DNA from: Roseomonas gilardii
GTDB lineage: Bacteria > Pseudomonadota > Alphaproteobacteria > Acetobacterales > Acetobacteraceae
Direction: 5' to 3'
Assembly (NCBI RefSeq): GCF_001941945.1
Contig: NZ_CP015583.1
Location: forward strand, 671,001-735,000
Length of the DNA: 64,000 bases
Shown here: positions 40,812 to 49,746 of the stretch, piece after piece
Layout: every line of letters begins with the position of its first letter
Numbering within the stretch: position 1 is the stretch's first letter
Notes under the pieces: generated by a model
Database searches by the model: none
The model's input: the letters and a program-made list of their open reading frames with translations, nothing else
What the model was told of the DNA's origin: nothing
Translations under genes and position numbers: made by a program

Positions 40812-41363
40812 CTACTCCACGACGGCCTGCGCCGCCTGGCGTACGGCCTCGAAGAGACGGTGGGCCCGGCGTGCATCGGCCAGGGCGCGGTGCTCCGGCG
40901 GGCCGAGCGCCTCGTCCGCCTGCCGCGCCTCGCCCACGATCCGCCGGACCTGTTCGGCGCGCTTCTCCTCCGCGAGGCCGGCCTCGCGGAGGATGCGGTC
41001 GGCCTCGGCCATCTCGGCGGCATCGGTGTCGCCCAGCCGCAGCGCATGGCGCGGCAGGCCGCCCGCCCGGAGCAGGCGGCTGAGCCACTGCCCGTCCCAG
41101 GACGGGGCGCTGGCCAGGATCTCCTGCCCCGACAGGACCTCCATCATGCGCGCTGCGACCGTCTCGGGCGTCTCCCCTTCCGCCTCCAGCCGCGCACGCG
41201 GGAGATGATGGATCGCCTCGGCCTCGGCCGACCAGACCGTCCAGTCCGGGGCCGGGCGGATCAGGTGCGCTTCCTCCGTGCCGTCTTCCAGCACCCAGCC
41301 GACCTCGACCGGAAAGCCGCCCTTCTCCAGGGAGGATGCCTCGAAATCCAGGAATGCCTTCAT
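40812..41363 (-). CDS. DEDDh-type 3'-5' exonuclease-like protein
   Basis: A 183-residue RNase-T/exonuclease-fold protein. The acidic residues appear as FLDFEASS (D6, E8), SAPSWDGQWL (third Asp) and HRALADARRAHRLFE (catalytic His plus fourth Asp). Close relatives act on 3' ends of DNA or RNA, but some have lost activity; the four metal ligands here look complete. AAGGAGG with ideal spacing precedes ATG 41363. Confidence 0.8.
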   Translation of the reverse strand: MKAFLDFEASSLEKGGFPVEVGWVLEDGTEEAHLIRPAPDWTVWSAEAEAIHHLPRARLEAEGETPETVAARMMEVLSGQEILASAPSWDGQWLSRLLRAGGLPRHALRLGDTDAAEMAEADRILREAGLAEEKRAEQVRRIVGEARQADEALGPPEHRALADARRAHRLFEAVRQAAQAVVE

Positions 41364-41664
41364 GCCGCCTCCTTCCGTGCCGGCCTTCCGGAGCGGGTGG
41401 AAGGCATCCCTTTAACGGCCGCGAGGGTGGCGGGGTGCAGCCGTGCCGCCATCCGCCACCGTCTTGTCGGCGATGGCGGTAGCCCGGCAGGCGGGATAGG
41501 CCGCCGCCCAGGCCGTAAAGGGGCATCAACAGCGCGCGAGACCGGGCAGCGGCCGGTGCGGGGTTCCGTTGAGTTGGGGTGGCCCCGGCCCTCCTGGGCG
41601 GGGTGCGCCTGCCGGGCCGGGAACGGTCCGGGCAGAACCATGCCGCGAGGAACGGTCCGCCCCC
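41364..41664. other. Divergent intergenic region with 11-bp direct repeats
   Basis: No gene is supported here. GGAACGGTCCG occurs at 41620-41630 and again at 41649-41659, 29 bases apart (near three helical turns), just before the GH15 gene, and could be an operator pair. No clear -35/-10 was found. Confidence 0.45.
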
Positions 41665-43527
41665 TTGAGCCCCACACTTCCGCCCCAGACTCCCGATGGA
41701 ACCCGTCCCTACCAGCCGATCGAGCACTATGCGCTGATCGGCAACTGCCACGGCGCCGCGCTGGTGGCGCGGGATGGCGCGATCGACTGGTGCTGCCTGG
41801 AACGCTTCGACGCACCGCCGGTCTTCTCACGGCTGCTGGACCGGAGGCGCGGTGGCTTCTTCGAGCTCTGCCCGGAGGAGGAGTTCGAGGTCAGCCGGTC
41901 CTATCTGCCGCAGACCAACATCCTGGAGACCACCTTCGCCACGGCGTCCGGCATGGCCCGGCTGATCGACCTGATGCTGCCGCCCCAGGGAGAGGGGGAA
42001 GGGCCGCCGGGGCCGGAGCTGGTGCGCATCCTGAGCGGCGTGTCCGGCCGTCTGCGCTTCCGCCTCTGCTTCCGGCCGCTGCCCGGCTTCGCCACGGCGT
42101 TTCCGCCCCTGCGGGTGGAAGGGCACCGGGCCATGGCCGAGGGATGCCCCAGCCTGCTGTCCGACGAGCCGCTCGTGCTGGAGGATGGGGGCGCGGTGGC
42201 CCGCTTCACCCTGGCCGGCGGCGGCCATGCCGCCTTCCGTCTGTTCCGGGCCGGCGCCGCGACGGGGGAGGACCGGGTGGATGTCTATGACCGGCTGGAA
42301 CAGGCGCGGCAGGGATGGATCTCCTGGTCCGGCACCCGCAGCTACCACGGTCCGCTGCAGGACGACCTCGTGCGCAGCGCGCTGGTGCTGAAGGCGCTGA
42401 CCTACGAACCCAGCGGCGCCCTGGTGGCCGCGCCCACCACATCCCTGCCGGAGGAGATCGGCGGCATCCGCAACTGGGACTACCGCTTCTGCTGGCTGCG
42501 CGATTCCTGCCTCGCCTTCTATGCGCTGAAGAAGTTCGGGCATGTGGAGGAATCCGAGCGCTTTTTCGGCTTCGTCCGGAAGCTCTCCATGCGCGACGAT
42601 GGCGGGCTGCGGCCGCTCTACGCCATCGACGGCCGCGGCGAGGGGCTGGAGGAGCACGAGATCGCGCATTTCGAGGGCTGGTGCGGCAGCGCGCCGGTGC
42701 GCGCGGGAAACGGCGCCGCGGACCAGCACCAGGCCGACGTCTACGGACAGCTCCTGGATCTCGTCCATCTGCGGACACGGCTGGGCGGGGAACTGGACGA
42801 GGAGGCCTGTGGGCAGATCGCCCGTGTGGCGGACTACGTGACCGGGGTCTGGCGCGAGCCCGACAACGGCCTCTGGGAACCGCGCCTGCCGCCGACGCGC
42901 TACCTGCACGCGGTGCTGATGAACTGGGTGGCGCTGGACCGCGCCATCCACCTGCTCGGCGAGAGGGAGGAATGGCGCGCGGCGCGGGATGCCATCGTGG
43001 CGGAGGTGAACGGGCCCGGCGTGCATCCGCATGGCGGCTACCTGACCCAGAGCTTCGGCAGCGATGCCGTGGACGCGTCGGTGCTGCTGGCGCCGATGCT
43101 GGGCTTTCCCGTGGACGAGGCGGTGTTCAACCGCACCGTGGACGAGATCATCCGGCAGCTCGGCCATGGCGCCCTGGTCTACCGCTACAGGACGGAGGAC
43201 GGGCTGCCCGGGCATGAGGGCACCTTCCTGCTCTGCGCCTTCTGGCTGGTCGATGCCCTGGCCTGGCTGGGGCGGGAGGAGGAGGCGCGGCAGCGTTTCG
43301 ACGCGCTGCGCGCCCTCGCCAACGATGTCGGCCTGTTTCCCGAGGAGATCGCCGAGGATGGCACCTTCCTCGGCAATTTCCCGCAGGCCTTCAGCCATCT
43401 CGGCTTCCTGCACAGCGCCATGGTGCTGGACCTGCTGCGCCATGGCGGGCGCGACGCCGTGCGCGGCACCTATGCCGACCGGACCCTGCGGGAAACGCCG
43501 AGCCGCCGGGTGGTCCGGCTGCGATAG
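41665..43527 (+). CDS. Glycoside hydrolase family 15 protein (glucoamylase/trehalase)
   Basis: A 620-residue (alpha/alpha)6-barrel hydrolase. YQPIEHYALIGNCHGAALV is the usual N-terminal opening of bacterial GH15 proteins. GGIRNWDYRFCWLRDSCLA and GLPGHEGTFLLCAFWLVDAL hold conserved residues, with a candidate catalytic Glu in the latter. It cleaves alpha-linked glucose from trehalose or oligosaccharides; the split between trehalase and glucoamylase cannot be made by eye. No signal peptide is evident. The start is taken as TTG 41665; GTG/TTG choices upstream (such as 41569) lack family similarity. Confidence 0.82.
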   Translation: MSPTLPPQTPDGTRPYQPIEHYALIGNCHGAALVARDGAIDWCCLERFDAPPVFSRLLDRRRGGFFELCPEEEFEVSRSYLPQTNILETTFATASGMARLIDLMLPPQGEGEGPPGPELVRILSGVSGRLRFRLCFRPLPGFATAFPPLRVEGHRAMAEGCPSLLSDEPLVLEDGGAVARFTLAGGGHAAFRLFRAGAATGEDRVDVYDRLEQARQGWISWSGTRSYHGPLQDDLVRSALVLKALTYEPSGALVAAPTTSLPEEIGGIRNWDYRFCWLRDSCLAFYALKKFGHVEESERFFGFVRKLSMRDDGGLRPLYAIDGRGEGLEEHEIAHFEGWCGSAPVRAGNGAADQHQADVYGQLLDLVHLRTRLGGELDEEACGQIARVADYVTGVWREPDNGLWEPRLPPTRYLHAVLMNWVALDRAIHLLGEREEWRAARDAIVAEVNGPGVHPHGGYLTQSFGSDAVDASVLLAPMLGFPVDEAVFNRTVDEIIRQLGHGALVYRYRTEDGLPGHEGTFLLCAFWLVDALAWLGREEEARQRFDALRALANDVGLFPEEIAEDGTFLGNFPQAFSHLGFLHSAMVLDLLRHGGRDAVRGTYADRTLRETPSRRVVRLR

Positions 43528-43597
43528 CCCCCGGGGGCCGCGTCCCATGCCGTTGCGCGGAAGGGTGCTTCCGGCGCGCGGCCTTCGCGACCCAGGA

Positions 43598-45088
43598 TCA
43601 GAGCTGGCTTTCCACCGGCAGCCAGCGCACGAGCTGGGCCAGGAGACGGCGGCGCCAGCTCGCATCCGGCTCCTTGTGCTGGACGCGGCGGCGGCCATCC
43701 GGCCTCTCGTCGATCCAGACCATCAGGCCGCGCCGCAGGCCGAGATGGTAGCTGCGCTGGGGCGAGGACAGGCGGCGGAACTCCCGCCGCAGCCGCTCCG
43801 CCAGATCGGCGTTGCGGACGAAAGCGCCCATCTCCGTGTTCAGGTTGGCCGAGCGCGGATCGAGGTTGAAGGAACCGACGAAGAGCTGCTCGCGGTCCAG
43901 CACGAAGGCCTTGGTGTGCAGGCTGGCGCCCTTGGAGCCCAGCACGCCGGCATCCTCCCGCCCGCTGCGCTTCAGCTCGTAGATCTCCAGACCCTCCTTG
44001 AGCAGCCTGCGGCGATAGCGGGAATAGCCGCCATGCACCGCCACGACATCGGTGGCGGCCAGGGAATTGGTGATCACCCGGACCCGGACGCCCCGCCGCA
44101 GCATGCCCGTCAGCGCCTCGGCCCCGGCCTCGCCCGGCACGAAATAGGGGGAGATCAGCAGCGCCTCGCGCTCCGTGCCGCGCAGCGCCGCATCGATGGC
44201 GGTGACCAGGCGGCCCGGCACCTCCTCGCCGGTCGCCTTGTCGGGCGGGTCGGCGGCGACCTCGACATCCTGGGTTGGTAGCAGGCTGGCATAGCCATGC
44301 AGGATGTCGCGCTCCAGCGAGGCGCGGACGCGTTCGAGATAGGGCTGCGCCTCGGCGGAACGGGCATCCGCGTCGAGGCGGCGCCGCAGCGCGTCCAGGC
44401 TTTCCGGCGTGTCGCAGCACTGGCCGCGGCGGGCCAGGCGGTGGTTCCAGTAGCGCTCGAACTGCGCCAGCGCCTGCTGGGAAGCGCCGCCGGCCACGGC
44501 GATGTCCAGGTCGCGGAAGTTGAAGCTGCCCGAGGCATCGAAGTACTCGTCGCCGATGTTGCGGCCGCCCAGGATCGCCAGCCGCCCGTCGGCGATCCAG
44601 GACTTGTTGTGCATGCGGTGGTTGAGCTGCCCGCGGCTGAGCAGCAGTTCCAGGCCGAAGCCGAACTTGCCCAGGAAGCGCCAGCGATGGGCGTTGAAGA
44701 TCCGCACCTCGATGCCCGGATGATCCGCCCCCAGCCGGCAGAGCAGCGGGGCGGCGGACTGGTCGTCCAGCACGCAGCTGTCGTCCAGCAGCAGGCGGAC
44801 GCTCACGCCCCGGTCGGCGGCGTGCAGGATCTCCCGTGCCAGGAGGCGGCCGGTGATGCCGTCGTGCCAGGCATAGTATTGCAGGTCCAGGCTGCGGGTG
44901 GCGGCGCGGGCACTGGCGGCGCGCAGGCCGAAGGCTTCCAGCCCGTTGGCCACCAGCGTCGTGCCGGTGTCGGCGCCGATCCGACGCAGCGCCTCGTCCA
45001 CCGCCTGGTCCAGCGTCGGCCGTGCCGCGCGCCAGCGCGGCAGGAGGCGCCTGTGCGGCCGCCGGAGGAGGGTCTTGGCGGTTTCCAT
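43598..45088 (-). CDS. Phospholipase D/cardiolipin-synthase-like protein (PLD copy 1)
   Basis: A 496-residue protein with two HKD catalytic motifs: H160-NKSWIADGRLAILGGRN and H391-TKAFVLDREQLFVGSFN. The spacing and layout fit the phosphatidyltransferase/PLD group (ClsB-like). LDLQYYAWHDGITGRLLA and SPYFVPGEAGAE are typical flanks. No long hydrophobic segment is obvious. It lies eight bases downstream of an EEP-nuclease gene with which it is probably co-transcribed; a similar PLD/EEP pair lies at 49013-51945. Confidence 0.87.
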   Translation of the reverse strand: METAKTLLRRPHRRLLPRWRAARPTLDQAVDEALRRIGADTGTTLVANGLEAFGLRAASARAATRSLDLQYYAWHDGITGRLLAREILHAADRGVSVRLLLDDSCVLDDQSAAPLLCRLGADHPGIEVRIFNAHRWRFLGKFGFGLELLLSRGQLNHRMHNKSWIADGRLAILGGRNIGDEYFDASGSFNFRDLDIAVAGGASQQALAQFERYWNHRLARRGQCCDTPESLDALRRRLDADARSAEAQPYLERVRASLERDILHGYASLLPTQDVEVAADPPDKATGEEVPGRLVTAIDAALRGTEREALLISPYFVPGEAGAEALTGMLRRGVRVRVITNSLAATDVVAVHGGYSRYRRRLLKEGLEIYELKRSGREDAGVLGSKGASLHTKAFVLDREQLFVGSFNLDPRSANLNTEMGAFVRNADLAERLRREFRRLSSPQRSYHLGLRRGLMVWIDERPDGRRRVQHKEPDASWRRRLLAQLVRWLPVESQL

Positions 45089-45096
45089 GGCCAGGG

Positions 45097-45960
45097 TCAG
45101 CCCACGCCGGCGAGCCGGGGCGCGGCGTCCTCGGCGGCACCATCCAGCAGGTCGAGGCGCAGCAGGGCCTTCAGCGGCAGATGGTCGGAGGCGACGCGGG
45201 AAAGGGGGGTGTCATGCGCCTCCACCGAATGCACCAAGCCGTTCGGCCAGCCCAGGATGCGGTCCAGCGAGAGCACTGGCATCCGGGTCGGGAAGCTGGC
45301 CGGCCCCTCGTTCATGGGGCCGAAGAAAGGTTCCAGCGATCGCAGCGCCGAGCGCCGGCCGGGCCGCCATTCGTTCAGGTCTCCCATCATGAGGGTGGGC
45401 ATGGGCGCCCCCTCCGTGATGTTGCGCAGGATGGCAGCGCCCTGGCGCATGCGGCAGTTGCGGAGGAGGCCGAAATGGGCAGCCACCACGCGCAGCCGGC
45501 CCACCGGCAGGTCCAGCTCCGCGATCACCGCGCCGCGCGGCTCCGCCCCTGGCAGGGCAAGGCGGTGCAGGCGCAGCGGCGTGCCCTCCCGCAGCAGGAT
45601 GGCGTTGCCGTGCCAGCCATGCCCGTCCGGCAGGTCGGAGACCTGCAGCAGGTGCAGCCCGCTTTCCTGCCGCAGCGTGGCGGCATCCAGCAGCCCGTAG
45701 CGGCGGCCGAAGCGGCGGTCCGCCTCCTGGATCGCCACGAGGTCGGCATCCATCTCCCCGATCACCGCCGCGATGCGCTGCGGATCGAAGCGGCCGTCCC
45801 GGCCCACGCATTTGTGCACGTTGTAGGACGCGACGCGGAGGGTCAGCCCGTCCGGCGCCTCCCCTGGATGGGGATGGTGCACTGCCCGGGCGCCCCGCCG
45901 GGCATCGCGGATGCGGCGCAGGAGACGGCGGGCCGCGTGGCTGTCCGAGGGGAGCTTCAT
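45097..45960 (-). CDS. Endonuclease/exonuclease/phosphatase-family protein (EEP copy 1)
   Basis: A 287-residue EEP-fold protein: LRVASYNVHKCVG (Asn), AIQEADR (catalytic Glu), AAHFGL (His), MGDLNEW (Asp/Asn), LDRI and SDHLPLKA (C-terminal Asp-His). It may hydrolyse phosphodiesters in nucleic acid or lipids. It resembles E. coli YbhP, whose neighbour is a ClsB PLD, the same pairing seen here. The first 40 residues are Arg/His-rich with no signal peptide. ATG 45960 has no strong SD. Confidence 0.85.
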   Translation of the reverse strand: MKLPSDSHAARRLLRRIRDARRGARAVHHPHPGEAPDGLTLRVASYNVHKCVGRDGRFDPQRIAAVIGEMDADLVAIQEADRRFGRRYGLLDAATLRQESGLHLLQVSDLPDGHGWHGNAILLREGTPLRLHRLALPGAEPRGAVIAELDLPVGRLRVVAAHFGLLRNCRMRQGAAILRNITEGAPMPTLMMGDLNEWRPGRRSALRSLEPFFGPMNEGPASFPTRMPVLSLDRILGWPNGLVHSVEAHDTPLSRVASDHLPLKALLRLDLLDGAAEDAAPRLAGVG

Positions 45961-46368
45961 GACCGTGGGGACAGGGAAAGGGTGGGGGCCGGGGAGGGAG
46001 GGCGCGGTCCTGCGGGCGCAGGGCAGGGGGCCAGGTCCGGCCGGTGCCACGAGGCTGAGAGCATGGCTTTTACATGTGCCACCCGGCCCCCGCCCGCAAG
46101 CCGGAAGGTCGCCTCATGCCGCTGCGGGCGCGTGACAATAGCGTGCCAGGGAGGTTTCAAGGGAGGTGCCGGGGGCACGGCCCGGCCGGCTGTCGCCGTA
46201 GGATGCCGCGCCGCAACAGAATGCTCCGCTCGGCAAAGGCCCTGACACATTCCTGAGACCCGACAATGCCATGACCCGTTTTCCACTGGGGAGGTGGGCC
46301 CGACGGCCCGCGCCATGCCGATGCCGCATTCCGTCACATTTCCTCACCGCATCAGGTAGAAGCTGCCC
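45961..46368. other. Divergent intergenic region, EEP1/antiporter
   Basis: Four hundred bases with no supported gene. Promoters for both flanking genes must lie here, but no convincing -35/-10 pair was found. A short inverted repeat, GTGCC-ggg-GGCAC, lies near 46168. The region otherwise shows nothing I can interpret. Confidence 0.4.
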
Positions 46369-48981
46369 GTGATGCTGATCGACCTTCCCCATATCCTCCT
46401 GGCCATTGCCGCGCTCCTGGTGGTGGTGAGCGCCGTTCAGCCCCTGGCGAAGCGGTTGATGCTTTCCGACACGGTGCTGCTGGCGGTGGTGGGAACCGTG
46501 CTGGGCGGCGGGGCCGCCTATCTGATGGAACAGCGGGTGAACAAGGCGATCGACGACGTCGCCGGCACGCTGATCAACTTCCCGGTGAACGCGGAGGTCT
46601 TCCTCTTCATCTTCCTGCCGCTGCTGGTTTTCCACGGCGCCCTGTCCATCGATGTGCGGCGCCTGGCGCGCGACGCGGCGCCGGTGCTGGTGCTGGCGGT
46701 GGTGGCGGTGCTGGTGACCACGGCGGCGATCGGCTTCGCGCTGGCCCCCATCGCGGGCGTGCCGCTGGCCTCCTGCCTGCTGCTGGGCGCCATCGTGGCC
46801 ACCACCGACCCCTCGGCGGTGGTGGGCGTCTTCCGCGACATCGGCGCCGACAGCCGGCTGACCCGGCTGGTGGAGGGCGAGAGCCTGCTGAACGACGCGG
46901 CGGCCATCTCGATCTTCACCATCCTGCTGGCGCAGATCGTCGGGCACCACGAGCCGGACTGGATCGCCGGGGGCGTGACGCTGGTGGTCTCCTTCGTGGA
47001 GGGGCTGGCGGTCGGCTTCCTCTTCGCGCGGGCCATGCTCTTCGTCATGCCGGTGCTGGGCGGCAACCGGGCGGCCGAGGTGACGATGACGCTCGCACTG
47101 CCCTATTTCGCCTATATCCTCTGCGACGAGGTGCTGGGCGCCTCCGGCGTGGTGGCGGCGGCGGCGGCGGGGCTGACGGTCAGCGCCATCGGCCCCTCCA
47201 CCTTCCGGCCGCAGAGCTGGTCCTACATCACCGATGTCTGGGGGCAGCTCGCCTTCTGGGCCAGCTCGCTGGTCTTCGTGCTGGCCTCCATGCTGGTGCC
47301 CAGGCTGCTGCTGGGCCTGACGCAATGGGACCTGGTGCTGATCGGCGTGGTGGTGCTGGCCGCGACCGTGGCCCGGGCCGTGGTGCTGTTCGGCCTGCTG
47401 CCGGTCCTGCGCTGGCTCGGCATCTCGCAGCGCATCCCCATGCGCTTCAAGGTCACCATCCTCTGGGGTGGCCTGCGCGGCGCCATCACCCTGGCCCTGG
47501 CCCTGTCGGTGACCGAGCATGTCGGCGTGCCGGCGGCGACGCAGCGCTTCATCACCATCCTGGCCACCGGCTACGTGCTCTTCACCCTTTTGGTGAACGG
47601 CACCACGCTGCGCTTCCTGGTGCGGGCGCTGAAGCTCGACCAGCTCTCGCCCACCGACCAGGCGCTGCGCAACCAGGTGGTGGCCATCGGGCTCGGCGAG
47701 GTGCGCGACCGGCTGCGCGACACGGCGCGCGACTTCGGCTTTTCCCCCCAGGCCTGCGCCCATGTGCTCGACATGTACGAGCGCCGGGTGAAGGTCGAGA
47801 CCGCCGCCAACACCTTCGACACGGCGATCGGCGACCGCGACCGGGTGACGCTGGGCCTGATCACCTATGCCTCGCAGGAGCGCGCCATCCTGCTGGAGAT
47901 CTTCAAGGACCAGGGCCTGTCCCGCCGGGTCATGGAGAACCTGCTCTGGACCGCGGAGAGCATGATCGACGGTGCCCGCTCCGAGGGCCGGCTCGGCTAT
48001 ATCCAGGCCGCGCGGCGGCGGCTGCGGCCGACGCTGCGCTTCCGGGCGGCGCAGTGGCTGCACCGGAACTTCCGCATCGACACGCCGCTGATGCACTGCA
48101 TGGCCGAGCGTTTCGAGACCCTGCTGCTCACGCATCTGGTCTCCGTCGCCATGTCGCGCTTCATGCGCCGCCGCATGGAGCCGGTGCTGGGCACCCGCGT
48201 GACCGAGGTGGTGGGCGACATCGTCGGACGGCGGGAGGACCTGCTGGCCGATGCGATGGACACGCTGCGCCTGCAGTATCCCGGCTATGCCGAGGCGCTG
48301 GAAAGCCGGATGCTGCGCCAGATCGGGCTGCGGCAGGAGGCGGACGAGTATGTCAGCCTGCGCAACGAATCCCTGATCGGCGAGGAGCTCTACGAGGAGC
48401 TGATCCGTTCGCTGGAGGAGGCGCGGCGCCATATCGGCCGGCCGCTGAAGTTCAACCTGCAATCCGGGCTCGACACGCGGATCAAGGATTTCCCCGTCTT
48501 CATCGGGTTGCAGGAAGCGGTGCTGCACGACGTCGCCATCAGCATGACGGTGCGTTTCACCGTGCCGGGCGAGCGCATCTACCGCCCGGGGCAGAAGGCA
48601 CACGCGGTCTATTTCATCAGCTCCGGCGAAGTCGAGTTCCTGCAGGACGGCCAGGAGGTCCGGCTGGGCCCGAACGAGTTCTTCGGCGAGCACGAGCTGA
48701 TCCATGGCGGCCGCCGCAAGGCCCGCGCGCGGGCCAGCAGCTTCTGCCACCTGCTGGAGCTGAGCGCCGCCGACTTCCAGCGCCTGATCCTGGACGCGCC
48801 GCAACTGGTGGGCCGCTTCGAGCGACTGGCCAGCGACCGCCTGCCCTCCCGGGATGTGGAGGCGGAGGTGGAGCAGAACGAGGAGGGGGACGAGGCGGAG
48901 ATGCGTTACGTGACCGCCACGCCCGAGCCGCCCTTCCGCATCGCCGACGAGACGCGGGACCGGGTCTCCGAGGAGCGCTGA
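46369..48981 (+). CDS. CPA1-type cation:proton antiporter with C-terminal cyclic-nucleotide-binding domain
   Basis: An 870-residue membrane protein. Residues about 1-420 form a CPA1 Na+(K+)/H+ exchanger: LPLLVFHGALSID, T146-DPSAVVGVF and G170-ESLLNDAAAISIF hold the conserved transport residues. A long cytoplasmic helical region follows, then a cyclic-nucleotide-binding fold at about 715-850, with FFGEHELIHGGRRKARARAS as the phosphate-binding cassette (FGE and RxA retained). The layout recalls sperm NHE/SLC9C and plant SOS1, but lacks the voltage sensor. It is likely an antiporter gated by cAMP or cGMP. GTG at 46366 is an alternative start. Confidence 0.9.
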   Translation: MMLIDLPHILLAIAALLVVVSAVQPLAKRLMLSDTVLLAVVGTVLGGGAAYLMEQRVNKAIDDVAGTLINFPVNAEVFLFIFLPLLVFHGALSIDVRRLARDAAPVLVLAVVAVLVTTAAIGFALAPIAGVPLASCLLLGAIVATTDPSAVVGVFRDIGADSRLTRLVEGESLLNDAAAISIFTILLAQIVGHHEPDWIAGGVTLVVSFVEGLAVGFLFARAMLFVMPVLGGNRAAEVTMTLALPYFAYILCDEVLGASGVVAAAAAGLTVSAIGPSTFRPQSWSYITDVWGQLAFWASSLVFVLASMLVPRLLLGLTQWDLVLIGVVVLAATVARAVVLFGLLPVLRWLGISQRIPMRFKVTILWGGLRGAITLALALSVTEHVGVPAATQRFITILATGYVLFTLLVNGTTLRFLVRALKLDQLSPTDQALRNQVVAIGLGEVRDRLRDTARDFGFSPQACAHVLDMYERRVKVETAANTFDTAIGDRDRVTLGLITYASQERAILLEIFKDQGLSRRVMENLLWTAESMIDGARSEGRLGYIQAARRRLRPTLRFRAAQWLHRNFRIDTPLMHCMAERFETLLLTHLVSVAMSRFMRRRMEPVLGTRVTEVVGDIVGRREDLLADAMDTLRLQYPGYAEALESRMLRQIGLRQEADEYVSLRNESLIGEELYEELIRSLEEARRHIGRPLKFNLQSGLDTRIKDFPVFIGLQEAVLHDVAISMTVRFTVPGERIYRPGQKAHAVYFISSGEVEFLQDGQEVRLGPNEFFGEHELIHGGRRKARARASSFCHLLELSAADFQRLILDAPQLVGRFERLASDRLPSRDVEAEVEQNEEGDEAEMRYVTATPEPPFRIADETRDRVSEER

Positions 48982-49012
48982 GGGGCCGTCCCACTCTCTG
49001 GAGCCGGCGGGA

Positions 49013-49744
49013 CTATCCTCCCGGCCACTCGATCTCCGCCAGGACAGGCAGGTGGTCGGAGGCTTCCCGGGCGGCGGGGTCGGTCCAGCTCCGGCGCAGG
49101 AGTTGGCGCGGGCGGCCGTAGATCCGGTCCAGCGCGAGCAGCGGGCGCCGCACCGGGAAGGTCCTCTCCCGCGTGCGGACCGGAAGGATGCCGAGGAAGG
49201 CGCGATCCACGGCGCCGCGCCAGCTCCATTCGTTGAAGTCGCCCATGGCCAGAGCGGGGCCTTCCACCTGTCGCGCCAGACCGGCCAGGACCCGCGCCTG
49301 ATGCCGCCTCTCGCGCCCCTGCAGCCCGAAATGCGCCGAGAAGACATGCAGCGGGCCACCGGCGAGATCCAGCACCGCCGAGATCACCGCGCGCGGCTCG
49401 CGCCCCGGCAGGGAGGCATCGTGCACGGCGGCCTCGCGCAGGGGCAGGCGGCTGATCAGCATGTGGCCGTAGCTGCCCCCGGCCTCGCGCAACGTGGCGG
49501 CCTCCACCGCCTGTCCGCCCAGGGCCTCGCGCAGCAGGCGGAAGGGTTCCTCGCCATCGTGACGGTTGCGGCCCTCCACCTCCTGCAAGGCGACCAGGTC
49601 GGGCGCGTGGCGCCGCACCAGGGCGATGACGCGGCCGAGGTCGTAGCGTCCGGCGGGGCAGATGCCGGCATGGATGTTCCAGCTCATGACCCGCAGGCCG
49701 CCCGGCGGTACGGGTGATGGCGGCGGGGCCTTGCGGTGCGGCAA
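49013..49744 (-). CDS. Endonuclease/exonuclease/phosphatase-family protein (EEP copy 2)
   Basis: A 243-residue EEP-fold protein related to copy 1: LRVMSWNIHAGI, ALQEVEGRN, SAHFGLQGRE, MGDFNEW, LDRIYGR and SDHLPVLA. It starts with TTG at 49744, two bases after the stop of the PLD-VTT gene and with GAGGG overlapping that gene's end, so translation is probably coupled. An internal ATG lies at the SWNIHAG segment. The order is PLD then EEP, whereas in the other pair EEP comes first. Confidence 0.83.
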   Translation of the reverse strand: MPHRKAPPPSPVPPGGLRVMSWNIHAGICPAGRYDLGRVIALVRRHAPDLVALQEVEGRNRHDGEEPFRLLREALGGQAVEAATLREAGGSYGHMLISRLPLREAAVHDASLPGREPRAVISAVLDLAGGPLHVFSAHFGLQGRERRHQARVLAGLARQVEGPALAMGDFNEWSWRGAVDRAFLGILPVRTRERTFPVRRPLLALDRIYGRPRQLLRRSWTDPAAREASDHLPVLAEIEWPGG

Positions 49745-49746
49745 GC

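Noticed and set aside
46114-49359. A 1081-codon minus-strand frame opposite the antiporter gene
   Set aside because: The plus strand encodes a recognisable antiporter with a cNMP domain; the antisense frame has no domain and shadow-type composition.
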